From Dehalococcoidia bacterium (GTDB taxonomy: Bacteria > Chloroflexota > Dehalococcoidia > GIF9 > AB-539-J10): a stretch of 42,774 nt of DNA. Both the position numbers and the translations under genes were made by a program. The DNA is taken from assembly GCA_030665785.1 (NCBI GenBank), contig DAOUZA010000004.1, forward strand, positions 1-42,774, read 5' to 3'. Shown here one piece after another: positions 17,327 through 25,692 of this stretch (positions are counted from its first letter, which is position 1; every line of letters starts with the position of its first letter). The notes beneath the pieces were generated by a model. The model searched no databases, had not been told where the DNA came from, and saw only the letters and a list, made by a program, of their open reading frames with translations.

Positions 17327-17405
17327 GGATATTATACGCCAGTATCGCCAAGCGATTCTTGGGAGGATCCACCTGTATCAATAGGTTGCTGAACAAAAAA
17401 CGAAT

Positions 17406-17429
17406 TTCGTATATACTAAGTTATACGAA
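17406..17429. promoter_or_regulatory. Palindromic candidate operator upstream of TA module 1
   Basis: TTCGTATA-TACTAAGT-TATACGAA, perfect 8-bp arms, about 35 nt before the antitoxin start. Confidence 0.6.
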
Positions 17430-17462
17430 CTCAATTACTAAGAATCTAACAGGAGGATAAGC

Positions 17463-17654
17463 ATGGCAAAATTTCAAGAGCAATATGTTGTAGATGAAAA
17501 AGGAAAGAAAACAGCAGTGATCATTCCGGTTGAGGAATATGAGGAGCTTCTAGAGGATATCCGCGACCTTGCAATTATCGCCGAACGTCGAGATGAACCT
17601 ACTATACCCTTTGAGGAGCTCAAAAAGAAGTTAAGGAAAGATGCGCTCTTATGA
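17463..17654 (+). CDS. Antitoxin (Phd/RelB-like)
   Basis: 63 aa; YVVDEKGKKTAVIIPVEEYEELLEDI; AGGAGG SD; overlaps the toxin gene. Confidence 0.82.
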   Translation: MAKFQEQYVVDEKGKKTAVIIPVEEYEELLEDIRDLAIIAERRDEPTIPFEELKKKLRKDALL

Positions 17655-17904
17655 GATTCAATGGAAACACTCAGCAGAGCGGGATTTACGGAACATTGAT
17701 CCACAACAGATTCCTCGGATTATCCAAGCCGTTGAGTCCCTTGTAAATAATCCACTTCCATCACAATCCCGTAAGCTTCGAGGCTCGGAACAGGATTATC
17801 GAATTCGCGTTGGGGATTACAGAGTAATTTACCAGGTAGATATCAAAGCGAAAGTGGTGACCATCTATCATGTCCGCCACCGTAGAGAAGCATATCGCAA
17901 GTGA
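17641..17904 (+). CDS. RelE/ParE-superfamily toxin
   Basis: 87 aa; YEIQWKHSAERDLRNID ... YRIRVGDYRVIYQVD...VRHRREAYRK. Confidence 0.88.
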   Translation: MRSYEIQWKHSAERDLRNIDPQQIPRIIQAVESLVNNPLPSQSRKLRGSEQDYRIRVGDYRVIYQVDIKAKVVTIYHVRHRREAYRK

Positions 17905-17957
17905 TGAGACCATTGTTTAACTTTGCTTAACACAACTAATAAATAGTACTACTCAGC

Positions 17958-18992
17958 ATGATAACCATAGATGGTGGTACCAAGTCTGGGAGTGGAACCA
18001 TAGTCCGCTATTCTGTGGCGCTGGCTAGCCTGTTGGGCAAAGAGATAAAGATACAAAATATCAGGGCGAAGAGGGATAAGCCGGGACTGAGGGCGCAACA
18101 TCTCAAGGCTATTCAGGCTTGCCGGGAGATGTGTCACGGCGAAGTAGAGAACGCCGCAGTTGGCTCTAAAAAGATAACTTATATCCCGAGAGAACGATTT
18201 AACGGTGGGGAATATGAGTGGGATATAGGAACGGCGGGCTCAACCACCATGTTCGCCCAGGCTCTGTTACCTCTGGCTTGCTTCGCCAAAAAGCCATCCA
18301 GATTCAGATTAGAAGGAGGGCTATTTCAGGATTTCGCCCCCTCAGCTTATCATATGAAATTTGTCCTTCTTCCGCTGCTCAAACAAATGGGTATCCAGGC
18401 AGAACTGGAAATAATCCGCCCTGGCTATGTACCCAAAGGTGGAGGCATTATCGAAATCCGGGTCGAGCCGATAGAGAAACTACAGCCCTTGAACCTTATT
18501 GAACAAGGTAAAATTACTAACATTAACGGAATTGCCCTCTCTTCACACCTGGAGGAGAAAAAGGTAAGCCAGAGGATGGCACAGGAATGCCAAAGAATAT
18601 TAAGCTCTCAAGGGTACAAAGTGGAAATCGAGGAGATTTATGACAAAAGCTCGCTTCAGGAGGGCGCCGCTCTGGTAATATATGCCGGGACAAGTTCAGG
18701 CAGCATAATTGGCTCAGATAGGGCGGGAAGACCGGGAAGAAGGTCGGAGTCCATCGGAAGATATGTAGCGCAAAATTTTATGGAGGATGTTAACACTGGT
18801 GCTACAGTTGATAGGTATATAGCTGACCAGGTTATAATTTATGCCGGGTTAGCTGAGGGAATTAGTCGATATTCAATTCCCAGAATTAGCGAACATGTTG
18901 AGACAAACTTGTGGCTAATCGAGGAATTCCTTGGTGCCAGGACAAAAATTAGTGATAATCTTATAATAGAAATAGAAGGAATTGGCTTTTGA
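17958..18992 (+). CDS. rtcA: RNA 3'-terminal phosphate cyclase
   Basis: 344 aa; DGGTKSGSGTIVRYSVALASL, GLRAQHLKAIQA, GGLFQDFAPSAYHMKFVLLPLL. Confidence 0.9.
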   Translation: MITIDGGTKSGSGTIVRYSVALASLLGKEIKIQNIRAKRDKPGLRAQHLKAIQACREMCHGEVENAAVGSKKITYIPRERFNGGEYEWDIGTAGSTTMFAQALLPLACFAKKPSRFRLEGGLFQDFAPSAYHMKFVLLPLLKQMGIQAELEIIRPGYVPKGGGIIEIRVEPIEKLQPLNLIEQGKITNINGIALSSHLEEKKVSQRMAQECQRILSSQGYKVEIEEIYDKSSLQEGAALVIYAGTSSGSIIGSDRAGRPGRRSESIGRYVAQNFMEDVNTGATVDRYIADQVIIYAGLAEGISRYSIPRISEHVETNLWLIEEFLGARTKISDNLIIEIEGIGF

Positions 18993-19834
18993 TGGAGGAA
19001 CTGATTAACCGTGCTGCAAGTGACCTGGTAGAAAGCAAATATGCTATTGCGTTAACCGGCGCCGGTATGTCCACTGAGTCAGGAATGCCCGACTTCAGGG
19101 GACCAAAAGGGCTCTGGACCAAGCATCCTGAGGCGGAAAAAAGAGCTTATGAGATTTATGGGAGGTTCCAGCAGAATCCAAAGGAATATTGGGAAGAAAG
19201 ATTGAGCGGCCATTCCTTATTAGGAGACCTATTAGGAGATCTAGGAAAAGTAGCACCAAATCCTGGTCATTACGCTTTAGCTGAATTAGAAAAGATGGGA
19301 TTTTTAAAATGTGTGATTACTCAAAACATTGATAATTTGCATGAAAGGGCAGGAAGCAAAAGCGTCCTGGATTATCATGGCAATGTCTTCAAACTCAGGT
19401 GTGTTTCCTGCAATGCTAGATATGATTTGGAAGAATATGATTTGCAAAAGCTAAGAGATGAGGGTAGATTGCCGCCCCTTTGTAAAAAGTGTGGGGGAGT
19501 AGTAAAGGATGACGTCGTCCATTTTAGAGAGCCAATACCTTTAGATATCGCAGAGGAGTCGGAGGAAGAAGCATTAAAATGCGACACGATGCTTATCTGT
19601 GGGACATCAGCAGTGGTCTATCCCTTTGCCAATCTACCCCTGATAGCAAGATTTCGCTCTGGAAGGTTACCTTCAGGCGTATACGCCAGGGGATACGGAA
19701 CCACTGTGAAAATAATCGAGGTGAATGCAGAGCCAACACCGCTTACTCAGGAGGGCATCTCAGATTACTTAATCCAGGGAAAGACCGGCGAGATATTGCC
19801 TCGAATAGTGGAACAGGTAAAGAAAGCTTCCTAG
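18989..19834 (+). CDS. cobB: Sir2-family NAD-dependent deacylase
   Basis: 281 aa; ALTGAGMSTESGMPDFRG, TQNIDNLHERAG, YHGNVFKLRC..C...C..C zinc site, ICGTSAVVYP. Confidence 0.93.
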   Translation: MMEELINRAASDLVESKYAIALTGAGMSTESGMPDFRGPKGLWTKHPEAEKRAYEIYGRFQQNPKEYWEERLSGHSLLGDLLGDLGKVAPNPGHYALAELEKMGFLKCVITQNIDNLHERAGSKSVLDYHGNVFKLRCVSCNARYDLEEYDLQKLRDEGRLPPLCKKCGGVVKDDVVHFREPIPLDIAEESEEEALKCDTMLICGTSAVVYPFANLPLIARFRSGRLPSGVYARGYGTTVKIIEVNAEPTPLTQEGISDYLIQGKTGEILPRIVEQVKKAS

Positions 19835-19909
19835 CCGCAACAACTTTCCTGCCGATAAGCTCCCAGGTAACGATAACCGCTTCTTTAACATTTGTGCTAT
19901 AATTTAGCT

Positions 19910-20707
19910 ATGGCAGACGTGGTTGAATTGCAAAATGTCATACTCGAGAAGAACGAGGGAATTGCCAGGATAACTTTAAACCGCCCTGATGTTATGAATG
20001 CCTTGAACGGCGTACTCACTGATGAATTGTGGACAGCCACTGAGGATGTGCGAGTTGACCGTGACATAAAGGTAGTTATCATAACTGGTGCCGGCAAGGC
20101 ATTCTGCACTGGATTGGACCTCAGCTATGCCGAGGAACTGGCCGAAGGACCCATGCTGGAAGTTGGTACGCTTCTGCGTAAGCTGCAGGCGGCTTTCAGA
20201 TTGGAACGGCTGGAAAAGCCGGTAATAGCAGCGATAAATGGCTTTGCCTTGGGGGAAGGATGCGACCTCGCCTTAGCTTGTGACTTCCGCTTAGCTTCGA
20301 AAAGGGCACGACTCGGAATGACATATACCCAGCTAGGCTTAGTCCCCGACGCTGGTGGGGCATGCCGGTTAATTCAACTCGTTGGTTTATCTAAAGCGAA
20401 GGAGCTTATTTTCTTCGGTGAGCCGATAAACACAAAAGAAGCCCTGCAGATAGGCATGATAGATAAAGTAGTCCCTGCTCAAGATTTAGACGCTGCTGCC
20501 CTTGAGCTGGCAAGAAGGTTAGCAACAAAATCACCCGGAGCTCTGGGGTTAGCCAAGAGAGCGATAAATACTTCACTTGAGGTTAGTCTAAAAGCAACCA
20601 TGGAGTTTGATTTGCGTGCTCAAAGCAGACGCTTTCAATCAGAAGATGCCCGTGAAGCTATAAAAGCTAGAATTCAGGAATTGAGAGCAGCTCCCAAAAT
20701 CGAGTAA
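19910..20707 (+). CDS. Enoyl-CoA hydratase/isomerase family protein
   Basis: ITLNRPDVMNALN, AINGFALGEGCDLALACDFRLAS; ATG at 19910 preferred over 19892. Confidence 0.9.
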   Translation: MADVVELQNVILEKNEGIARITLNRPDVMNALNGVLTDELWTATEDVRVDRDIKVVIITGAGKAFCTGLDLSYAEELAEGPMLEVGTLLRKLQAAFRLERLEKPVIAAINGFALGEGCDLALACDFRLASKRARLGMTYTQLGLVPDAGGACRLIQLVGLSKAKELIFFGEPINTKEALQIGMIDKVVPAQDLDAAALELARRLATKSPGALGLAKRAINTSLEVSLKATMEFDLRAQSRRFQSEDAREAIKARIQELRAAPKIE

Positions 20708-20746
20708 AGGTTCCCTTTAATCCATTTTAGTTTTGGCTGAATCAAT

Positions 20747-20908
20747 TCAATGTTCCTTGATCCACTTAACTAAATCTTCCTTCAGGAATACCTTTCTCCG
20801 CGCTATCTTATGAGACGGTAAACCTTGACCCATAAGCTTGTATAGCGTTTGATGACTGATGCCCAGGAACTCCTGCGCTTCCTGAAAGGTAAGAAATATC
20901 CGCTCTAT
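20747..20908 (-). pseudogene. Excisionase-like helix-turn-helix fragment, no standard start codon
   Basis: Frame reads IERIFLTFQEAQEFLGISHQTLYKLMGQGLPSHKIARRKVFLKEDLVKWIKEH*; no ATG/GTG/TTG found in the open frame just upstream. Confidence 0.6.
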
Positions 20909-20971
20909 GTTTTCTGCCTTGCGTGGCGTTCTAGCGATAAAGTTGATATAATTTATGAACGAGGAAGCAAT

Positions 20972-21184
20972 ATGAAAGTCAAAGACCTTAGCGTTGAGGA
21001 GCTTAAGTTCTTAATTGAAGAAGCTGTGGAAGAGAAGCTTGAGGAAATCCTTGGTGACCCTGATTCGGGGCTTGAGCTCCGAGAGGAGGTCAAGGAAAGA
21101 CTTAGACGCTCTTTGACTGCTATGGAAGCTGGGGAAGAAGGGATTCCCCTTGAGCAAGTAATCAGCCAAGCTGGATTGAGCTAG
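20972..21184 (+). CDS. Putative antitoxin of TA module 2
   Basis: 70 aa MKVKDLSVEELKFLIEEAVEEKLEEIL..., SD GAGGAA; TATAAT at 20947..20952; directly precedes a RelE-like gene. Confidence 0.75.
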   Translation: MKVKDLSVEELKFLIEEAVEEKLEEILGDPDSGLELREEVKERLRRSLTAMEAGEEGIPLEQVISQAGLS

Positions 21185-21185
21185 T

Positions 21186-21452
21186 ATGTCCTACCAAGTA
21201 CAGCTCATGCCTGAGGCTGCTAAGGCTCTATATCGTCTTGATAAGCCCGTCACCTACCGCATTGTAAACAAATTAAAGTGGCTATCACAGAACTTTGAAC
21301 ACATTACTCCTGAGTCACTTACTGGCGAATTCAGAACGCTATATAAACTCAGGATAGGCAGCTATCGAGTTCTATACACAGTGAACCGAGATAAACATGC
21401 CCTGGTAGTTCATCTTATTGGGCATCGGCGTGATATTTATGGTCGACCATAG
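21186..21452 (+). CDS. RelE/ParE-superfamily toxin
   Basis: 88 aa; YQVQLMPEAAKALYRLDKP ... LYKLRIGSYRVLYTVNRD...IGHRRDIYGRP. Confidence 0.88.
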   Translation: MSYQVQLMPEAAKALYRLDKPVTYRIVNKLKWLSQNFEHITPESLTGEFRTLYKLRIGSYRVLYTVNRDKHALVVHLIGHRRDIYGRP

Positions 21453-21634
21453 AAATAAGTTCTGAGGCTATCAGGTTAGCCAAGGAGACAATAAACACCG
21501 CAGTTGATACCGACCTGAAGACCACTCTGGAATTTGACGCAAAGGCACAGCGCCTGTGCTTTCAATCAGAAGATGCCCGTGAAGCTATAAAGGCTAGAAT
21601 TCAGGAATTGAGAGCAACCCCCAAAATCGAGTAA
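21452..21634 (+). pseudogene. C-terminal remnant of a second enoyl-CoA hydratase gene
   Basis: Encodes EISSEAIRLAKETINTAVDTDLKTTLEFDAKAQRLCFQSEDAREAIKARIQELRATPKIE*, homologous to the end of 19910..20707. Confidence 0.88.
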
Positions 21635-21718
21635 ACGTTCCCTGTGGCAAAAGGTTGTAGTTGACAAGAGCAGGGGAATTTTGAAGAGAACCTTAAACCA
21701 TCATAGAGTCTACAAAGC

Positions 21719-22519
21719 TCACATCTCGGCACTTTCGCTCGATGTATTTTCAATGTCTGGCTCTTGACTCGGCCCTCGCCACCTCAGCCACAGAGCAGTC
21801 GCCAGTATTGCTGCAGCTAATACCGAGCAATAGATTTCAAGCTGCACCACGGTGAACACCTGGGCAGCGAGCAACAGAACACTATAGTTCAGTATGATGT
21901 GCAGGAATGCCACCAGGAGGTAGAATTGCCAGCCTTTACCCTTATTCCAGCCATAAATTGCCAGGGCAGTAGCTCCGATGTGAAAGCCAACAGCGCTAAA
22001 TCTCTCCCAGAACGGAATGAGTGCCTGCCATCCCTGGAGTTGCACCGTAGCCCAGGTAAAACCTGAAGCGAAGACGGTATTAAGAACCCAAACTGCCTCA
22101 AAGATGCCAAAACCAGCTCCAGCTACAGCTCCAAGGATAAGAGCATCTCGATTTGAAATAGGCTGCTTACGTTCCATATAGACGAGTGCTGGCATCAGCT
22201 TCAATCCTTCCTGAACAAGCCCGGTAAATAGTAGTGCTGGTATTCCAGCAAATAGCAGATGCTGCTGCAATGTTGCTTGGTCCCAGAAGTGGAGCAGTGC
22301 CTTGTTTGCTCCAAACTGCAACGGAACTTGAATAAAGGCGATGGTGGGACCAAAGAGGATGGCTCCACCAGCTAGAACCGCCCACAGCCAGGGCCTCTTA
22401 TGAATTGGCGGTGCAAAGGCGCCAAGCCAGATAGCGCCCAGAGCAAGGGCAATGCCAATGCCCCAGCCGCCGGGATTGCTATAGAAGGATACAAATAACT
22501 GCCATATATTTACCCACAT
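21719..22519 (-). CDS. Multi-pass membrane protein, possible PrsW/YhfC-like intramembrane protease
   Basis: 266 aa, many hydrophobic helices; LVQEGLKLMPAL, GAGFGIFEAVW, HIILNY. Confidence 0.6.
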   Translation of the reverse strand: MWVNIWQLFVSFYSNPGGWGIGIALALGAIWLGAFAPPIHKRPWLWAVLAGGAILFGPTIAFIQVPLQFGANKALLHFWDQATLQQHLLFAGIPALLFTGLVQEGLKLMPALVYMERKQPISNRDALILGAVAGAGFGIFEAVWVLNTVFASGFTWATVQLQGWQALIPFWERFSAVGFHIGATALAIYGWNKGKGWQFYLLVAFLHIILNYSVLLLAAQVFTVVQLEIYCSVLAAAILATALWLRWRGPSQEPDIENTSSESAEM

Positions 22520-22537
22520 CGGTTATCTCCTTTTAAG

Positions 22538-23242
22538 CTACTCCATTATCTCCTGCAGCAAAATGATGCTCTGCCCGTTGTCATACTTTACCAGGTAGTG
22601 AGGGCTATCCACGCTGTACCACATATATTGCTCCTGCCCAGCTGCGCTGAGTTCAAGCTTCCAGCAATCGAAAACTCCTGCTGGAGTTTCCACTGGCTCC
22701 TTTCCAGTTATAGCTACGGTAATTTTAGGCTTTTGGGCAGCTGCGGCAACAACATTGGTATAGGTAGCTTGATAGCCTTCCTCAAAGGGAAGCGCTCTGA
22801 GTAAAAATAATACCTCATCGTTATCATAAGCATCGTCAGGAACATCTATCTCAGCAGTTTGGTTTCCTTCCGGGGTTTCAGCTTCTATCTTGAGTTTGCT
22901 ATCACTATAAGTGGCGTTAATTTTGAATTCGCCTTGTGGACTTACTATGGTTTGGTTTCCACTGATAGGCTTGAGGTCATCGCTTGCTACCTTAATGGAG
23001 ATGGTTTGCTTCACCTCCCCTACTTCCCAGTACTGCCCTAGAATATAGCTTTCTCCTTCTTTAGCAATGGTCAAGTTGCCACTACCTATCGTATTTGCTT
23101 CCTGGTCTTGAATAATATAGCTGGTCTCTTCTTCATCAGCCCAGGGGATTGCAGAAATTACTATGCTTTCTTTTGGAGCACAACCTGCCAGGGCGATACA
23201 GAAAACAAGTGTTATGGCTAAAGGCATCAGCAATCTTTTCAT
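22538..23242 (-). CDS. Putative lipoprotein
   Basis: 234 aa; signal peptide with lipobox LAGC. Confidence 0.7.
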   Translation of the reverse strand: MKRLLMPLAITLVFCIALAGCAPKESIVISAIPWADEEETSYIIQDQEANTIGSGNLTIAKEGESYILGQYWEVGEVKQTISIKVASDDLKPISGNQTIVSPQGEFKINATYSDSKLKIEAETPEGNQTAEIDVPDDAYDNDEVLFLLRALPFEEGYQATYTNVVAAAAQKPKITVAITGKEPVETPAGVFDCWKLELSAAGQEQYMWYSVDSPHYLVKYDNGQSIILLQEIME

Positions 23243-23316
23243 TTTTCTCTCCTCTTCCTCTTAATATCGTGGATAGTCAAGAAGATGAACTTGAGCTCTT
23301 CGAGACATTTACTACC

Positions 23317-24861
23317 TTACATCACCCTCTTCAACCTGGGGTTTGGGGTGATGCCAGGCATTCTGCCCCTTTTGGCAATGGGCTTGCCCTCTACCTCGTG
23401 AAGGTCAGCAGTGAAATCAATGGGCGGGGCATCGCTGATGCAGCTGCCCACGGCGAAGATGTCAACGGGGGCTCCTTCGTTTATAAAATATCTAATTCGC
23501 TCCGGGTTAAGTCCACCACTGACCACAATTTTCACCTGTTTAAATCCCTCAAGGTCCAGCCACGCTCTCACTTCCTTGACTAAATCGGCAGTGACCCTGC
23601 CTCTCTCCGAGGGAGTATCTAATCTCACGCCCTGCAACTTTCCTTGCATTGCCTTGGCGACAGTTACACTTTCCCTGACCTCATCCTCAAAAGTATCCAC
23701 CAAAGCAATGCGGGGCACTTCAGGAGAGACATGCTTATCAAAGGCAAGCGTAGCCTCAGCAGTGCTTCCCAGAATAATGATGAGGGCATGGGGTATAGTT
23801 CCTGTAGGTTGAATACCAGCAAGTTTTGCCCCACTTGTGCTGGCACAACCAGTGCAGCCTCCCACGATGGCGGAATACTCCATAACACCAACCACCGAGG
23901 GATGAACATGGCGAGCACCGAAGCTAATCACCGGAATGCCTTGAGCAGCATTAACACATTCTCGGGCAGCAGTTGCCCAGCCACTGCAATGGGCAAGAAT
24001 TCCTAGATAGGTAGTCTCGTAAGCTCCATAGCTCTGGTAAGGAGCTTTTATCCGCAGGACTACTTCCTTTCTGTCAAAGGATTCGCCTTCACATAATGCC
24101 CAAACTTCGTTGCGAGCAAAGCGTGGCAATCTATCTTGGGGAAGCACCTTTTGCAGCAGAGCTTTAACCTCCCTCATTCCACAGAGAATCCCTCCCCCTC
24201 TGGGGAACACCTCCATAGTAGCTATGGGGTTTATTTTCTCCTTTTTAAGTATTTCCACAGTGCGGGGAAAATAAATATCGGCGGTTTCCCCACTGAGCCA
24301 GGACTCAGGGATTTCAAATTTCGGTTCAGGCAACTCGACCTCGAGGCGAATTACATTGGCTCCAAGCGTCTTTCCCATGTGCTCCAGGGCAAAGAAGTGA
24401 GCTTTGTTATCAAAGGAGGCAACGCAATCAACAGGAATTTCAACTTCATACCCTCTATTTCGGGCATCAGCCACGGTGTGCAACACACAGATATCAGTGC
24501 AGACACCACAAACAACGATAACCTCGGGATTTAACTCCTTCAACTTCCTCTCCAGCGAGGTATCATAAAAAGCACTGAAGTGCCTCTTAGGTATTATCTC
24601 GCCGTGATATTGGGAAAACTCAGGGATGAGTTCAGCTTCAGGCGTTCCTTCAATGCAGTGAGGAGGGAATAGCTTGAATTCGAGGTCATCAGGCTTGTGA
24701 TGGTCACAGGGATAAAACACCTTCGCCCCCTGTTTTAGCTCCTTTTCCAGAAGTCTCTGGATGTTAGGGATAATGTCTCGGGCTTTGGTACCACAATAAA
24801 GGGGGTGTCCTTCCTCCAAAAAGCCACGAACCATATCTATTACTAATATCGCTTTAGCCAC
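23317..24861 (-). CDS. Fusion: nicotinamidase (isochorismatase fold) + nicotinate phosphoribosyltransferase
   Basis: 514 aa; N-terminal AILVIDMVRGFL, VVCGVCTDICVLHTV; C-terminal YLGILAHCSGWATAA, SFGARHVHPSV, VDTFEDEVRES, VSGGLNPERI. Confidence 0.88.
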   Translation of the reverse strand: MAKAILVIDMVRGFLEEGHPLYCGTKARDIIPNIQRLLEKELKQGAKVFYPCDHHKPDDLEFKLFPPHCIEGTPEAELIPEFSQYHGEIIPKRHFSAFYDTSLERKLKELNPEVIVVCGVCTDICVLHTVADARNRGYEVEIPVDCVASFDNKAHFFALEHMGKTLGANVIRLEVELPEPKFEIPESWLSGETADIYFPRTVEILKKEKINPIATMEVFPRGGGILCGMREVKALLQKVLPQDRLPRFARNEVWALCEGESFDRKEVVLRIKAPYQSYGAYETTYLGILAHCSGWATAARECVNAAQGIPVISFGARHVHPSVVGVMEYSAIVGGCTGCASTSGAKLAGIQPTGTIPHALIIILGSTAEATLAFDKHVSPEVPRIALVDTFEDEVRESVTVAKAMQGKLQGVRLDTPSERGRVTADLVKEVRAWLDLEGFKQVKIVVSGGLNPERIRYFINEGAPVDIFAVGSCISDAPPIDFTADLHEVEGKPIAKRGRMPGITPNPRLKRVM

Positions 24862-24871
24862 AATTATTCGC

Positions 24872-25276
24872 CTAACTTACCAGTTTCCCCGCATCAGGCC
24901 CGGGGGTAATTGAATAAATCGACTTTACTTTTACAATAACCACAGCCCTGGGAGTAAGCTTTGGCTCTACAGCCTTTACTATTCTAACGCCTTCATCAAA
25001 ATTACTCCCTGAGGTTTCAATCCTGACATCACCCTTAAATTGATATCCTTTGGAATCACCTGCCTTCCAAACTGAAACCGCCGCCTTGGGATTCGCCTTT
25101 AAATTTTCCATTGTTTTCTTCATAAAGTTATCCACGAGCAGAATCTCATCTTCAGAAAGCATCTTGCCAAAGGCGATAGGAACTACATTAGGTTCGCCAT
25201 CTTTATTAGCTGTCGCTACGGCAAACACCTTCGCCCCCTGGATAACCTCTTTCATCTCTTCAGTAATCTTTGCCAT
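24872..25276 (-). CDS. Pyridoxamine 5'-phosphate oxidase-like FMN-binding protein
   Basis: 134 aa; VFAVATANKDGEPNVVPIAF. Confidence 0.85.
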   Translation of the reverse strand: MAKITEEMKEVIQGAKVFAVATANKDGEPNVVPIAFGKMLSEDEILLVDNFMKKTMENLKANPKAAVSVWKAGDSKGYQFKGDVRIETSGSNFDEGVRIVKAVEPKLTPRAVVIVKVKSIYSITPGPDAGKLVS

Positions 25277-25317
25277 CTTTACCTTCCTCCCAAAATATTC
25301 ATTACCTCTTCAGGTCA

Positions 25318-25638
25318 TTAATAGGTAGGGCGCTCCACCTCATAGTGTTCCTTCAGAAAAGAAATATACTCCTCAAGCAAGGAAGTCGCCTTATCATCGT
25401 TACCATTTTTTAGAGCCTCTACAGCGTCTTGCAAAATGCCAATTTCTATTTCTATCGACCCTGTTATACAACAACATCCTCCAGCACAAGAACCAACATC
25501 AGCCCGCCACAGGTGAGACTGCTTTATTTCTATCATATGCTCTATATCGGTAAGGCATTCCCCTTTCTTTGCAGGGTTAGCTAGCTTCCGCTTAATATCC
25601 ATCGCATTTTCCATAGCTTCCTTGCTCATCATAAACAT
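25318..25638 (-). CDS. Hypothetical protein with Cys cluster
   Basis: 106 aa; GSCAGGCCCITG; plausible start and spacing. Confidence 0.6.
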   Translation of the reverse strand: MFMMSKEAMENAMDIKRKLANPAKKGECLTDIEHMIEIKQSHLWRADVGSCAGGCCCITGSIEIEIGILQDAVEALKNGNDDKATSLLEEYISFLKEHYEVERPTY

Positions 25639-25651
25639 TATCCACTTCCTA

Positions 25652-25682
25652 AAGTTTAGGATTTAGAGTTTAGGATTTCGTG
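25652..25682. repeat. Partial copy of dispersed-repeat terminus
   Basis: AAGTTTAGGATTTAGAGTTTAGGATTTCG shares TTTAGGATTT with the 8.2 kb and 35.1 kb elements. Confidence 0.55.
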
Positions 25683-25692
25683 CTTGTCCATG

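Noticed and set aside
17406-17429. True loxP site
   Set aside because: Only the inner 8 bp of each arm match; outer arm bases and spacer differ, and no Cre-like gene is visible.
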